Shown here: piece after piece, positions 42,846-51,392 of the stretch
Numbering within the stretch: the first letter of the stretch is position 1
Layout: each line of letters begins with the position of its first letter
Source of the DNA: Aquimonas sp046318115
GTDB lineage: Bacteria > Pseudomonadota > Gammaproteobacteria > Xanthomonadales > Xanthomonadaceae
Reading direction: 5' to 3'
Assembly (NCBI GenBank): GCA_046318115.1
Contig: JBKCVA010000073.1
Coordinates: forward strand, 1-58,569
Length of the DNA stretch: 58,569 bases
Program-made: the position numbers and the translations under genes
Notes under the pieces: model-generated
Database searches by the model: none
Told to the model about the DNA's origin: nothing
What the model saw: the letters and a program-made list of their open reading frames with translations, nothing else

Positions 42846-43621
42846 GCCACCAGACCAAGAAATCGCTGGGCCAGCACTTTCTCAGCGACCCCGGCATGAT
42901 CGACAAGATCGTGCGCGCCATCGACCCGCGGCCGGGCGACCGTGTGGTCGAGATCGGTCCCGGCGCGGGTGCCATCACCCGCCCCCTGCTTCAGCGCCAC
43001 CGCGCGCTGACCGTCATCGAGTTCGATCGCGATCTGATCGAGCCACTCACTGCGCTCGGCGCGGAGCTGGGCGCCGAGCTTTCGATCGTCCATGCTGACG
43101 TGTTGACGGTCGACCTCACAGCACTGGCCGGTGCCTCGCCGATCCGGCTGGCGGGCAACCTGCCCTACAACATCTCCTCGCCGATCCTCTTCCATGCGCT
43201 CGAGCATCTCGCGGTGATCCGCGACATGCACTTCATGCTGCAGAAGGAAGTGGTCGACCGCATGGCGGCCGCACCGGGCAGCAAGGTCTATGGTCGGCTC
43301 AGCGTGATGCTGCAGGCGCGCTGCCGGGTGACGCCCCTGTTCAAGGTGCCACCGGGCTGCTTCCGCCCGCCGCCCAAGGTCGATTCCGCAGTCGTCCGGC
43401 TTGAGCCGCGCGACCCCGCCGAGGTCGGGCTGTCGGCACCCGCGCGCTTCGAGCAGGTGGTGCGTGCGGCGTTCTCGCAGCGTCGCAAGACCCTGCGCAA
43501 CGCGCTGTCGGGGGTTTGCACGCCGGAGCAGATCGAGGCCGTCGGCATCGACGCCGGCGCCCGCGCCGAAGTCGTCGCGGTGGCGGACTACGTCGCGCTC
43601 GCGAACGCCCTCGGCAGCTAG
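42842..43621 (+). CDS. rsmA: 16S rRNA (adenine1518/1519-N6) dimethyltransferase
   Basis: A 259-residue KsgA-type methyltransferase that dimethylates two adenosines near the 3' end of 16S rRNA, a late ribosome assembly step. It shows KKSLGQHFLSDPGMI at the start, the SAM-binding VVEIGPGAGAITRPLL, and the catalytic NLPYNISSPILF. The length and order match the family. The ATG overlaps the pdxA stop by four bases. Confidence 0.97.
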   Translation: MSHQTKKSLGQHFLSDPGMIDKIVRAIDPRPGDRVVEIGPGAGAITRPLLQRHRALTVIEFDRDLIEPLTALGAELGAELSIVHADVLTVDLTALAGASPIRLAGNLPYNISSPILFHALEHLAVIRDMHFMLQKEVVDRMAAAPGSKVYGRLSVMLQARCRVTPLFKVPPGCFRPPPKVDSAVVRLEPRDPAEVGLSAPARFEQVVRAAFSQRRKTLRNALSGVCTPEQIEAVGIDAGARAEVVAVADYVALANALGS

Positions 43622-43660
43622 GCACGGACGTGTGCGCTGCGCAGGGCTGCGGGCACTAGA

Positions 43661-44065
43661 ATGCTGGTCATGAGCGCCCTCAAGACCGAACCACCCTGTG
43701 CGCAGATCCGCATCGAGGTGGAGACCCGCTACCTGCCCGACCAGTCCGCGCCCGAGGACGACCGCTTCGCCTTCGCCTACACGGTACGCATGACCCACTT
43801 GGGAGGCGCGCCCGCGCAGCTGGTGGACCGGCACTGGGTGATCACCGACGCCGACGACTGCGTGGAAGAAGTGCGCGGCCCCGGCGTGGTCGGCCAGACG
43901 CCGCGGCTGGAGCCCGGCCAGAGCTTCGAGTACACCTCGGGCGCCGTGCTGTGCACGCCGGTCGGGCGGATGCACGGCAGCTACGGTTGGCAGACCGACG
44001 ACGCCCGCAAGTTCCGCTCGCCAATCCCCGCCTTCGTGCTGGCCATGCCGCGCGTGCTGCACTGA
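43661..44065 (+). CDS. apaG: ApaG protein
   Basis: A 134-residue cytoplasmic protein with the ApaG fold (beta sandwich). It shows EVETRYLPDQSAPEDDRF, FAYTVRMTHLGGAPAQLVDR, HWVITDADDCVEEVRGPGVV and YTSGAVLCTPVGRMHGSY, and ends in VLAMPRVLH. The family binds nucleoside polyphosphate or pyrophosphate; the exact role remains unclear. Start ATG 43661 or 43670 (MSALKTEP) is equally possible. Its stop shares one base with the apaH start. Confidence 0.93.
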   Translation: MLVMSALKTEPPCAQIRIEVETRYLPDQSAPEDDRFAFAYTVRMTHLGGAPAQLVDRHWVITDADDCVEEVRGPGVVGQTPRLEPGQSFEYTSGAVLCTPVGRMHGSYGWQTDDARKFRSPIPAFVLAMPRVLH

Positions 44066-44907
44066 TGGCCGTCTGGGCGATCGGCGACATCCAGGGTTGC
44101 CTGGAACCCTTGCAACGGCTGCTGGACGCGATCCGCTTCGACCCGTCGAACGACCGCCTGTGGTTCTGCGGCGATCTGGTCAACCGCGGCGGCGAATCGC
44201 TGGAAGTGCTGCGCCTGATCCACAGCCTCGACATCCACAGCACCGTGGTGCTGGGCAACCACGATCTGTCCCTGCTGGCGATCGCGGCACGCCCCGAGAA
44301 CGAGCGACGCCGCACCAACGCCGAACTGCAGCGGGTGATCTTCGCCGAAGACGGCCCGATGCTTCTTGACTGGCTGCGCTGCCGTCCGCTGGTGCATCTG
44401 GAGCCCAGCCTCGGCTGGATGATGGTGCACGCCGGGTTGGCGCCGAAGTGGACGCCGAAGATTGCTCGCGCCCGCGCACTCGAAGTCGAGCAGCGGCTGG
44501 CTGGCCCCGGCCACGCCAAGCTGCTGCGCAGCATGTTCGGCAACAACCCGGCGACCTGGAGCCCGAAGCTCGACGGCATGGACCGTCTGCGAGCGATCAT
44601 CAACGTCTGCACGCGGATGCGCTTCTGCTCGCCCAAGGGCACGATGAACTTTGACCACAAGGGGCGACCCGGCACGCAGAAGCCCGGCCTGTATCCCTGG
44701 TTCGCCGTTCCGGGCCAGGTCACGCGCGACCTGCGCGTCGTCTGCGGCCACTGGTCCACGCTGGGCCTGTTCCAGGGCCTGGGCGTGCATGCGATCGACA
44801 CCGGCTGCGTGTGGGGCGGCAAGCTGACCGCGCTGCGCCTCGATCAGGAGCTGCCGCACGTGGAGCAGGTGCCCGGACGGGTCGGCGGCAAGCCAGGACA
44901 CGACTGA
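44065..44907 (+). CDS. apaH: Bis(5'-nucleosyl)-tetraphosphatase (symmetrical)
   Basis: A 280-residue metallophosphatase that hydrolyses Ap4A to two ADP. The motifs are WAIGDIQGC (GDxxG), CGDLVNRGGESLEV (GDxxxRG), VLGNHDLSLL (GNHD), HAGLAPKW and CGHWSTLGLF. The length matches the family. It is the last gene of the cluster and the Ap4A level affects stress responses. Confidence 0.97.
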   Translation: MAVWAIGDIQGCLEPLQRLLDAIRFDPSNDRLWFCGDLVNRGGESLEVLRLIHSLDIHSTVVLGNHDLSLLAIAARPENERRRTNAELQRVIFAEDGPMLLDWLRCRPLVHLEPSLGWMMVHAGLAPKWTPKIARARALEVEQRLAGPGHAKLLRSMFGNNPATWSPKLDGMDRLRAIINVCTRMRFCSPKGTMNFDHKGRPGTQKPGLYPWFAVPGQVTRDLRVVCGHWSTLGLFQGLGVHAIDTGCVWGGKLTALRLDQELPHVEQVPGRVGGKPGHD

Positions 44908-44977
44908 AGCTTGCGGGGGCCACCGACCCTTCGCCCGGAGCATACTGCGCACTCCTCTTCCGAGCCTGCTTTCGTCG

Positions 44978-45502
44978 ATGCGAACTCACGCCCTGCCGAT
45001 TCTTCCGCTCAGCCTCGCTCTGGCGCTCGCGTTGAGCCCCCTGGCACGGGCGGAGAGCATCGAGACCGAACTCAAGTCCGCCAAGCAGCCAAGGGTGGAT
45101 GAACGCCTGAGCAGCGTGCTCGACGCCGCTGCAGTCGCCTATTCGGTGCTCGACAGCGGAGATATCGAAGTGCTGGCCGCGCTCGTGGACGGTCGCCGCC
45201 AGCGCGTGATCCTGCGCTCGAAGACACACGCTTGTCGGCAGGAAGAATGGCGCGAGGTCTACTCGATCGCCCACGCATTGCCTGAGGGCAGCAGCGCGTC
45301 GCCGGCGCTCCTCGAACGCCTGCTGGCCGACAACGACACCTTGAGCCTCGGCGCCTGGTCGGTGGTGAACGGGAGGATCACGCTCGCTCTGCGCTTGCCA
45401 GCGCGCTCCAGCCCCTTGCGGGTGGTCGAGGCGATCGACTTCACCGCCGAAGTTGCCGACGCGCTGGAGCGCGAGCTCGGCGGCGACCCGGACGCGCGCT
45501 AG
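44978..45502 (+). CDS. Secreted hypothetical protein
   Basis: A 174-residue exported protein with signal peptide (LPLSLALALALSPLARA). The mature part reads VLDSGDIEVLAALVDGRRQRVIL and AWSVVNGRITLALRLPARSSPLRVVEAIDF, a YbjN-like pattern (two alternating beta strands and helices) that I mention as a weak resemblance only. It lies 70 bases after apaH, with its own probable start. Function unknown. Confidence 0.62.
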   Translation: MRTHALPILPLSLALALALSPLARAESIETELKSAKQPRVDERLSSVLDAAAVAYSVLDSGDIEVLAALVDGRRQRVILRSKTHACRQEEWREVYSIAHALPEGSSASPALLERLLADNDTLSLGAWSVVNGRITLALRLPARSSPLRVVEAIDFTAEVADALERELGGDPDAR

Positions 45503-45558
45503 CCGAAGACTGCGCCTCCCGCAGGGCGACGCTGCCGTATCGAAGCCGCAAAGAAAGA

Positions 45559-45585
45559 GCCCGCGCCGGATCGCACGGCGCGGGC
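45559..45585 (-). terminator. Rho-independent-like terminator of mucD
   Basis: GCCCGCGCCG and CGGCGCGGGC (45559-45568 and 45576-45585) make a perfect 10-base stem with a seven-base loop. On the minus strand the stem is followed by TCTTTCTTTGC, a T-rich tail, so it should stop transcripts of the sigma-E operon after mucD. A second, imperfect GC-rich hairpin (about 45597-45632) lies between it and the mucD stop. Confidence 0.8.
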
Positions 45586-45644
45586 TTGAAGAGGACCGGG
45601 CCGCGCCTCCCTGCGGCGCGACCCGGCCCTTGGCACGGTCTGGA

Positions 45645-47084
45645 TCAGTCGGCGGCGTCGGCGCGCGGCGGGGTCACCGTCACGAACTGGGTCGCCTCGC
45701 CGCGACGGATCAGCAGCATCACCGGCTCACCGGGCTTGGCATCCTTCACCGCCTCGTTGAAGGCCTTGGCGCTGCCGACCGCAGTGCGGCCCACCATCAG
45801 CACGATGTCGCCCTCGGTCAGGCCGGCGCGACGGCCGGCGATGCCGCGGATGGCGCGGATAACCACGCCCTCGCCGCTCTTCAGGCCCAGCTGTTCGCGC
45901 TGCTCGGCGGTCAGGTCCTCGACATCGAGGCCCAGCGGATTGGCCGGGGTACGCTCGCCCTGGCTGCCGCTGCCGGCCTGCGCGGTCGCATCGCGCGGCA
46001 GCTCGCCCACCGTCACCGGGATGATCCGCTCGCGGCCGTCGCGGAACACGGTCACATCGACACGGGTGCCCGGACGGGTCGCACCCACCGCCGGCGGCAG
46101 GTCGCTGCTGCGGTTGATCGTCGCGTCACCGAACTTGAGGATCACATCACCGCGCTGGATCCCCGCCTCTTCGGCAACGCTGTCGGGGCTGAAGCCGCCC
46201 ACCAGGGCGCCGCCCGGACGCGGCAGGCCCAGCGCCTGCGCGGCTTCGCGGCTGACTTCCTGGATCTGCACGCCGAGCAGGCCACGCGAGACGAAGCCCT
46301 TGTCCTTGAGCTGCTCGACCACGTCCATCGCGACCTCGATCGGAATCGCGAAGGACACGCCCATGTAGCCGCCGGTGTTGGAGAAAATCTGCGAGTTGAT
46401 GCCGACCACCTCGCCGCGGATGTTGAGCAGCGGGCCACCCGAGTTGCCGCGGTTGATCGGCACGTCGGTCTGGATGAAAGGCACGTACTGCTGACCCGCC
46501 ATCTGGGAGGCGCGCCCCAGGGCGCTGACGATGCCGGCCGTGACCGAATGCTCGAAGCCGAAGGGCGAGCCGATCGCGACCATCCACTGCCCGGGCTTGA
46601 GCGTGCGCGACTCGCCGATCTTCGCGCTGGGCAGACCCGTCTCATCCAGCTTGAGCAGGGCGACATCGCTCTGCTCGTCAGAACCGACGACTTCGGCCTC
46701 GAGCTCGCGACGATCGCGCAGGCGCACGATCACCTGGTCGGCGCCGTCGATGACGTGGTGGTTGGTCAGCACGTAGCCGTCGCTGGAGATGATGAAGCCG
46801 GTGCCCATCGAAGTACGGTCGCGCGGCATCTGCGGCATGCCGGGCTGCTGCTCGAAGAATCGCCGGAAGATCTCAGGCATCTCCTCCTGCGGGATGTTGT
46901 TCGGCCCCACGCGTGCGGCCGCCTCGGCCGTGCGGGTGGCTTCGATGTTCACCACCGAAGGCCCGGCCTGTTCGACCAGCTCGGTGAAGTCGGGCAGCGA
47001 CTGCGCGTCGGCCGCGCGCCCGGTCAGGGCCAGTACGGCAGCGAGCCAGAAAGCGTGCAAGGGGTGAGTCGTGCTCATGGGCAT
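45645..47084 (-). CDS. mucD: Do-type periplasmic serine protease (MucD/DegQ-like)
   Basis: A 479-residue HtrA protease that degrades misfolded envelope proteins. It has a signal peptide (HAFWLAAVLALTGRAADAQ), the catalytic His in VLTNHHVIDG, Asp in EQSDVALLKL and Ser in INRGNSGGPLL, and two PDZ domains (about 270-360 and 385-470; SRGLLGVQIQEVSREAAQAL and LGLKSGEGVVIRAIRG). ATG 47084 follows GAGGAA. Lying downstream of rpoE-rseA-rseC in the same direction, as in Pseudomonas-type algU operons, it is the effector of the sigma-E response. Confidence 0.94.
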   Translation of the reverse strand: MPMSTTHPLHAFWLAAVLALTGRAADAQSLPDFTELVEQAGPSVVNIEATRTAEAAARVGPNNIPQEEMPEIFRRFFEQQPGMPQMPRDRTSMGTGFIISSDGYVLTNHHVIDGADQVIVRLRDRRELEAEVVGSDEQSDVALLKLDETGLPSAKIGESRTLKPGQWMVAIGSPFGFEHSVTAGIVSALGRASQMAGQQYVPFIQTDVPINRGNSGGPLLNIRGEVVGINSQIFSNTGGYMGVSFAIPIEVAMDVVEQLKDKGFVSRGLLGVQIQEVSREAAQALGLPRPGGALVGGFSPDSVAEEAGIQRGDVILKFGDATINRSSDLPPAVGATRPGTRVDVTVFRDGRERIIPVTVGELPRDATAQAGSGSQGERTPANPLGLDVEDLTAEQREQLGLKSGEGVVIRAIRGIAGRRAGLTEGDIVLMVGRTAVGSAKAFNEAVKDAKPGEPVMLLIRRGEATQFVTVTPPRADAAD

Positions 47085-47164
47085 CCGGTTCCTCATGATG
47101 GCGGGGAAGGTCTGCGAAAGGCGGCGCGGGGAGTACCGAGGAGTGCGGCCGAAGCCCCCTGCAT

Positions 47165-47584
47165 TCAAGGCGCGCCGGGTGGCAGTGTCGGCGCCGGGCG
47201 CAGGCGCGGCGGGGGCAGCCGCGCTGAGAGGCGCTTCGAGACGCGCACTGCGAACAAAGTTCCGAACAGTGCGCCAGAAGCCGCGGCTCCATTTCCCCAG
47301 GGACTGGCGAGCGCCGCGCCGCCGAGCAGTCCGAGCAGAGGCAGGCCGTAGCCGAGCAGCGCCTGGCGAAGCAGGAGGTTCGATGGCAGTTCGACCTCCA
47401 CCGCCTCGCCCACGCGCCACGTCCTCGCCTCAGTGGGCGGGGCCAGTTCGAGGACATCGGAGGCGTCGGCGAGGAACATGCCACAACGGCCGCCGCAGCC
47501 GCCGCAACCGGAGCACTGGGCCGTGTAACGCAGCCGCAGGCACCCCGGGCCGGACTCCAGCACCACGGCGGGGCGACGCTCCAT
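47165..47584 (-). CDS. rseC: SoxR-reducing/RseC family protein
   Basis: A 139-residue inner-membrane protein. Its Cys-rich stretch CSGCGGCGGRCG (about 24-35) is the iron-sulfur-type motif of the RseC/RsxC system; two membrane helices follow at about 78-98 and 103-120 (QALLGYGLPLLGLLGGAAL). In E. coli RseC modulates RseA and helps reduce SoxR. The start is seven bases after the rseA stop. The C-terminal tail is Pro-rich. Confidence 0.88.
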   Translation of the reverse strand: MERRPAVVLESGPGCLRLRYTAQCSGCGGCGGRCGMFLADASDVLELAPPTEARTWRVGEAVEVELPSNLLLRQALLGYGLPLLGLLGGAALASPWGNGAAASGALFGTLFAVRVSKRLSARLPPPRLRPAPTLPPGAP

Positions 47585-47591
47585 GGAGCTG

Positions 47592-48215
47592 CTACTGCGC
47601 GCGCGCCGGCAGCAGCGGCGGCGCGGACGGCACCGGGTCGGTGGGCGTCGGCAGCAGCGGAGTGTAGGGAACCAGCAGCAGGCGACCATCCGCCTGCAGC
47701 ACCGGCACATAGCGGACCGGGAGGCCCATCTGCGCACCGCGATAGGCGTTCGCGCCCTGCGCCACGGTCTGGGCCGCCCGCGAGAAGTCAGGGCGCAGAT
47801 CGCGCTCGGCGACATCGCTCGGCACCACCTCGCCGTTGCCGACAAAGGCAGGCCCGCTGCTGGGCACCACCGGCCGTTGGACCGGGACAGCGATGATCGC
47901 CGCGAGCGCCACCGCAGCGGCGATGGCCGTTCCACCTGCCCAGCGCAGCCAGCCCTGCTTGCCGCCGGCCTCGGCTTCCGCCTCCAGCGCGGCCTGCACA
48001 CGATCGGCGAAATCCGGGGCCAGCAGCGGCCCAGTCTGACGACGCAGGCTGTCGCCAATCAGGTGATAGCTCGACCAGGCCGACTTGAGTTCGGCATCGC
48101 CAGCGAGGCGCTTCAGCAGGAAGCGTCGGCTGTCCGCAGCGAGCTCACCGTCGCACAGGGCCGAAACCTGCTCGCGCAGTTCGGCGTTGGGATCGAGAGG
48201 CTTGTCGGTGCTCAT
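47592..48215 (-). CDS. rseA: Anti-sigma-E factor RseA
   Basis: A 207-residue inner-membrane protein that holds sigma-E inactive. Residues 8-75 form the sigma-binding domain (LREQVSALCDGELAADSRRF, then SSYHLIGDSLRR); a membrane helix at about 93-110 (TAIAAAVALAAIIAVPV) divides it from a periplasmic part, which ends in a Pro-rich tail. Envelope stress triggers proteolysis by DegS-like proteases and release of sigma-E. The start overlaps the rpoE stop by four bases. Confidence 0.92.
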   Translation of the reverse strand: MSTDKPLDPNAELREQVSALCDGELAADSRRFLLKRLAGDAELKSAWSSYHLIGDSLRRQTGPLLAPDFADRVQAALEAEAEAGGKQGWLRWAGGTAIAAAVALAAIIAVPVQRPVVPSSGPAFVGNGEVVPSDVAERDLRPDFSRAAQTVAQGANAYRGAQMGLPVRYVPVLQADGRLLLVPYTPLLPTPTDPVPSAPPLLPARAQ

Positions 48216-48805
48216 GGGCGGACTCGCTCAGCGCCCATCAGCGGGCGCAGTTTCTGGTCGATGGCGTCGCGGGCGCGGAAGATCCGCGAACGCACGGTGC
48301 CGATGGGACAGCCCATGGTCTGGGCGATCTCTTCGTAGCTCAGGCCATCGACCTCGCGCAGGGTGATGGCGATTCGCAGTTCCTCGGGCAGGGCCTCGAC
48401 GGTCTCGGCGACGGTGCGCTCGATCTCCTGACGGGCCAGCTCCTGCTCGGGAGTATCCACATCGCGAAGCCAGGTTCCGCCGTCGTACTGCACGGCATCC
48501 GAGGCGTCGATGTCGTCGGTCGGCGGACGCCGACCCTTCGACACCAGATGATTCTTGGCGGTGTTGACCGCGATCTTGAAGAGCCACGTGTAGAACTGGG
48601 CGTCACCGCGGAAATTGCCCAGTGCGCGGTAGGCGCGGATGAAACTCTCCTGGGCGACGTCCTGGCACTCACTCCAGTCGTTGATGTAGCGCGAGATCAC
48701 GCTGACCAGCTTGTGCTGGTACTTGCGCACCAGCAGGTCGAAGGCACGCTTGTCGCCGGCCTGCACCCGACGCACCAGGTCGTAGTCGATTTCGTTCTCG
48801 GCCAT
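48212..48805 (-). CDS. rpoE: Extracytoplasmic stress sigma factor sigma-E
   Basis: A 197-residue ECF sigma factor. Region 2 reads DKRAFDLLVRKYQHKLVSVI, then DVAQESFIRAYRALGNFRGD and FYTWLFKIAVNTAKNHL; region 4 is LPEELRIAITLREVDGLSYE then IAQTMGCPIGTVRSRIFRARDAI. ATG 48805 starts MAENEIDYDLV; a longer frame to 48934 would add 43 residues of non-sigma sequence. Sigma-E directs envelope stress genes, probably including mucD and its own operon; a candidate promoter with GAACTT lies 160 bases upstream. Overlaps rseA by ATGA. Confidence 0.95.
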   Translation of the reverse strand: MAENEIDYDLVRRVQAGDKRAFDLLVRKYQHKLVSVISRYINDWSECQDVAQESFIRAYRALGNFRGDAQFYTWLFKIAVNTAKNHLVSKGRRPPTDDIDASDAVQYDGGTWLRDVDTPEQELARQEIERTVAETVEALPEELRIAITLREVDGLSYEEIAQTMGCPIGTVRSRIFRARDAIDQKLRPLMGAERVRP

Positions 48806-48941
48806 CCGGGGCCGCTCTCCCTGTTGTTGTTCTGTTCGCGCGGGGGCTGGTGCGCGCGGGGTGGCGGGCGCGGGCGTCTCCTGCAGGCGGAAGACGGAGG
48901 AATTCAGGCTGTCGAAGCTGAGGACGGCGTTCATGGCAGCC

Positions 48942-48969
48942 TGCGACCGCGGGTTTAGTGTGAAAGTTC
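48942..48969 (-). promoter_or_regulatory. Candidate sigma-E-type promoter of rpoE
   Basis: On the minus strand GAACTT (48964-48969) is followed after 17 bases by TCGCA (48942-48946). GAACTT with a TC-starting -10 box 16-17 bases later is the usual sigma-E pattern, so the operon may be autoregulated. The -10 match is weak, so this is tentative. Confidence 0.4.
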
Positions 48970-49093
48970 ACTCGACCGCAGCCACCATACGCGCCCGGAT
49001 TGACCGCGCCCACGCTCAGTCCGGATCATACGTGACCCCTTCGCGGCCGGCGCGGCATAGCATGCCGGCGCCCGCCCCCTGCAGGAGATTCCC

Positions 49094-51136
49094 ATGTTCG
49101 ACGGCTTGCGCTTCAAGCACTGGCGTCCCGAGCTGCGCGACGACCGCGTGGTGGTACTGAGCTTCGACCGCGCCGAGTCCAGCGTGAACACGCTGGCCCG
49201 CGAGGTGCTGGAGGAGCTCGAGCAGCTGGTCGAGCGCATCGCCATCGAGAAGCCCAAGGGCGTGGTGGTGATCTCGGGCAAGACCTCCGGTTTCGTCGCC
49301 GGCGCCGACATCTCCGAGTTCCGCACCTATCACGAGCGCGGCACGGTCTTCGAATCGATCCGCTACGGCCAGAACGTGTTCCAGAAGCTGGCCGAACTGC
49401 CCTGCCCCACCGTGGCCGCGATCCATGGCTTCTGCATGGGCGGCGGCACCGAACTCTCGCTTGCCTGCCGCTACCGCGTTGCCAGCACCGACGACAGCAC
49501 CCGCATCGGCCTGCCGGAAGTGAAGCTCGGCATCTATCCGGGCTGGGGCGGCAGCGTGCGCCTGCCGCCGCTGGTCGGCGCGCCGGCCGCCTTCGACATG
49601 ATGCTGACCGGTCGCGCGCTGTCGGCCTCGAACGCGCGCGCCATCGGCCTGGTCGACAAGACCTGCGAACAGGCTGTGCTTTTGGACACCGCACTGGCGC
49701 TGCTGAAGCGTGGGGTGACCCGTCCGCTGAAGCAGCGACTCACCGGCTGGGCGACGAACTGGTGGCCGGTGCGCCAGGCGCTGGCGCCGATGCTGGTCAA
49801 GCAGGTCAGCCGCAAGGCCCGCAAGGCGCATTATCCGGCACCGTTCGCGCTGATCGAAACCTGGCGGCGCAGCGGCGGCCCGGTCGAGTCGCGCCTCGTC
49901 GCCGAAGCCAAATCGGTGGCCAAGTTGGCGGGCACGCCGACCGCCCAGAACCTCGTGCGCGTCTACTTCCTGCAGGAGCGCTTGAAGGGTCTCGGCGGCA
50001 AGTCTCATGACATCAAGCACGTCCACGTGGTGGGCGCCGGGGTGATGGGCGGCGACATCGCCGCCTGGAGCGCGCTGCGCGGCTTCGAGACCACCCTGCA
50101 GGATCGCTCGCTGGAGCAGATCCAGCCGGCCATCTCACGCGCCCACACCTTCTACGAGAAGAAACTGAAGCGCGAGGACAAGCGCGCGGCAGCGATCGCG
50201 CGCCTCAACGCGGATGTCGACGGCGCCGGCGTGGCCAAGGCTGACCTCGTCATCGAGGCGATCTTCGAGAATCTGGAGGCCAAGCGCGCGCTTTACGCCA
50301 AGGTCGAGGAGAGTCTGCCGGCAAACGGCCTGCTCACTTCGAACACCTCGTCGATCCCGCTGACGGATCTTCGCGCCGAGCTGAAGCGTCCGGCACAGTT
50401 CGCCGGCCTGCACTTCTTCAACCCGGTGTCGATGATGCCCCTGGTGGAGATCGTCCGGCACGACGGCATGGACGCCGAAACCGAGCGCCGACTGGCCGCT
50501 TTCTGCCGCGCCATCGACAAGCTGCCGGTGCCGGTCGCGGGCACCCCGGGCTTCCTGGTCAACCGCATCCTGATGCCCTACCTGCTGGAAGCGATGACGC
50601 TGTACAGCGAAGGCGTGCCTGGCCCGGTCATCGACAAGGCGGCGCTGGCCTTCGGCATGCCGATGGGCCCGATCGAACTGGCCGACACCGTGGGTCTGGA
50701 TGTCGCTGCAAGCGTCGGCAAGATCATGGCCGAGTTCCTGAACCTGCCAATTCCCAGCGGGCTCGACGGCCTGCTGGCCTCGGGCAAGCGCGGCCGCAAG
50801 GACGGCCAGGGCTTCTACACCTGGGAAAACGGCCGCGCCAAAAAGCCCGAGGTGCCGAAGGACTACAAGGCGCCGGAAGACCTCACCGATCGTCTGGTGC
50901 TGGCTTTCGTCAACGAGGCGGTGGCCTGCCTGCATGAGGGCGTAGTCGCCGATGCCGACCTGCTGGATGCCGGCGTGATCTTCGGCACCGGCTTCGCCCC
51001 CTTCCGCGGCGGCCCGATCCAGTACGTGCGCGCCGAGGGTGCCGCCAAGCTCAAGGCTCGTCTGGAACAGCTCGCCGGCCGCCACGGCCCGCGCTTCAAC
51101 CCACGGCCGGGCTGGGATGCGCTGATCGCGGGCTGA
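49094..51136 (+). CDS. Fatty-acid oxidation multienzyme (enoyl-CoA hydratase / 3-hydroxyacyl-CoA dehydrogenase)
   Basis: A 680-residue protein of the FadB/FadJ type. The crotonase half (about 1-190) has the two catalytic glutamates in CMGGGTELSLACRYRVA and LPEVKLGIYPGWGG. The dehydrogenase half begins near 313 with VVGAGVMGGDIAAW (NAD-binding), followed by GLHFFNPVSMMPLVE, in which the His is catalytic. It ends with the helical C-terminal 3HCDH domain (two copies, about 490-680). Works with a thiolase, not found here, in beta-oxidation of fatty acyl-CoA. AGGAG precedes ATG 49094. It is divergent from rpoE with 290 bases between. Whether it is FadB or FadJ cannot be told. Confidence 0.93.
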   Translation: MFDGLRFKHWRPELRDDRVVVLSFDRAESSVNTLAREVLEELEQLVERIAIEKPKGVVVISGKTSGFVAGADISEFRTYHERGTVFESIRYGQNVFQKLAELPCPTVAAIHGFCMGGGTELSLACRYRVASTDDSTRIGLPEVKLGIYPGWGGSVRLPPLVGAPAAFDMMLTGRALSASNARAIGLVDKTCEQAVLLDTALALLKRGVTRPLKQRLTGWATNWWPVRQALAPMLVKQVSRKARKAHYPAPFALIETWRRSGGPVESRLVAEAKSVAKLAGTPTAQNLVRVYFLQERLKGLGGKSHDIKHVHVVGAGVMGGDIAAWSALRGFETTLQDRSLEQIQPAISRAHTFYEKKLKREDKRAAAIARLNADVDGAGVAKADLVIEAIFENLEAKRALYAKVEESLPANGLLTSNTSSIPLTDLRAELKRPAQFAGLHFFNPVSMMPLVEIVRHDGMDAETERRLAAFCRAIDKLPVPVAGTPGFLVNRILMPYLLEAMTLYSEGVPGPVIDKAALAFGMPMGPIELADTVGLDVAASVGKIMAEFLNLPIPSGLDGLLASGKRGRKDGQGFYTWENGRAKKPEVPKDYKAPEDLTDRLVLAFVNEAVACLHEGVVADADLLDAGVIFGTGFAPFRGGPIQYVRAEGAAKLKARLEQLAGRHGPRFNPRPGWDALIAG

Positions 51137-51160
51137 AGCCTGCGCTTCCGCTGCGTGGAT

Positions 51161-51194
51161 CGACGAGGGCGAGCCGAGAGGCTCGCCCTCGTCG
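51161..51194. terminator. Perfect 15-base hairpin with GAGA tetraloop after the fad gene
   Basis: CGACGAGGGCGAGCC, loop GAGA, then GGCTCGCCCTCGTCG. The stem has no mismatch. GAGA fits the very stable GNRA tetraloop pattern. It lies 24 bases after the stop codon. There is no T-run, but termination or mRNA 3'-end protection is likely. Confidence 0.75.
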
Positions 51195-51362
51195 CATTGG
51201 GATCGCTCCCGCTCAGCCGCCGTCCAACGCACACCTGGCACGTCTGGCTCGTCTGGCACGCCTGGTGGCGACCGCCATGCGGCGGCTGTTCCAGGTACAG
51301 GTCCTCAGTCACGCCCCCGTCATTCACCGGGTGCTCACGCGCCCGAATGGACTATCTAGCCC

Positions 51363-51384
51363 GTAATTTCAGAAATTACTGAAA
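51363..51384. promoter_or_regulatory. Overlapping palindromes, likely operator of the GbsR/MarR gene
   Basis: GTAATTTC-A-GAAATTAC (51363-51379) is a perfect 17-base palindrome and overlaps TTTCAG-AAATTA-CTGAAA (51367-51384), also perfect in its arms. The site ends eight bases upstream of the regulator start, so its binding could block transcription or initiation. It stands out because it is AT-rich in a GC-rich region. Confidence 0.72.
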
Positions 51385-51392
51385 CTTCGGAG

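Noticed and set aside
42638..44062. Minus-strand open frame opposite rsmA and apaG
   Set aside because: Antisense to three conserved genes and without any recognised domain.
45453..47351. Open frame on the plus strand opposite mucD
   Set aside because: The catalytic triad and PDZ domains on the minus strand leave no doubt; the plus-strand peptide is low complexity.
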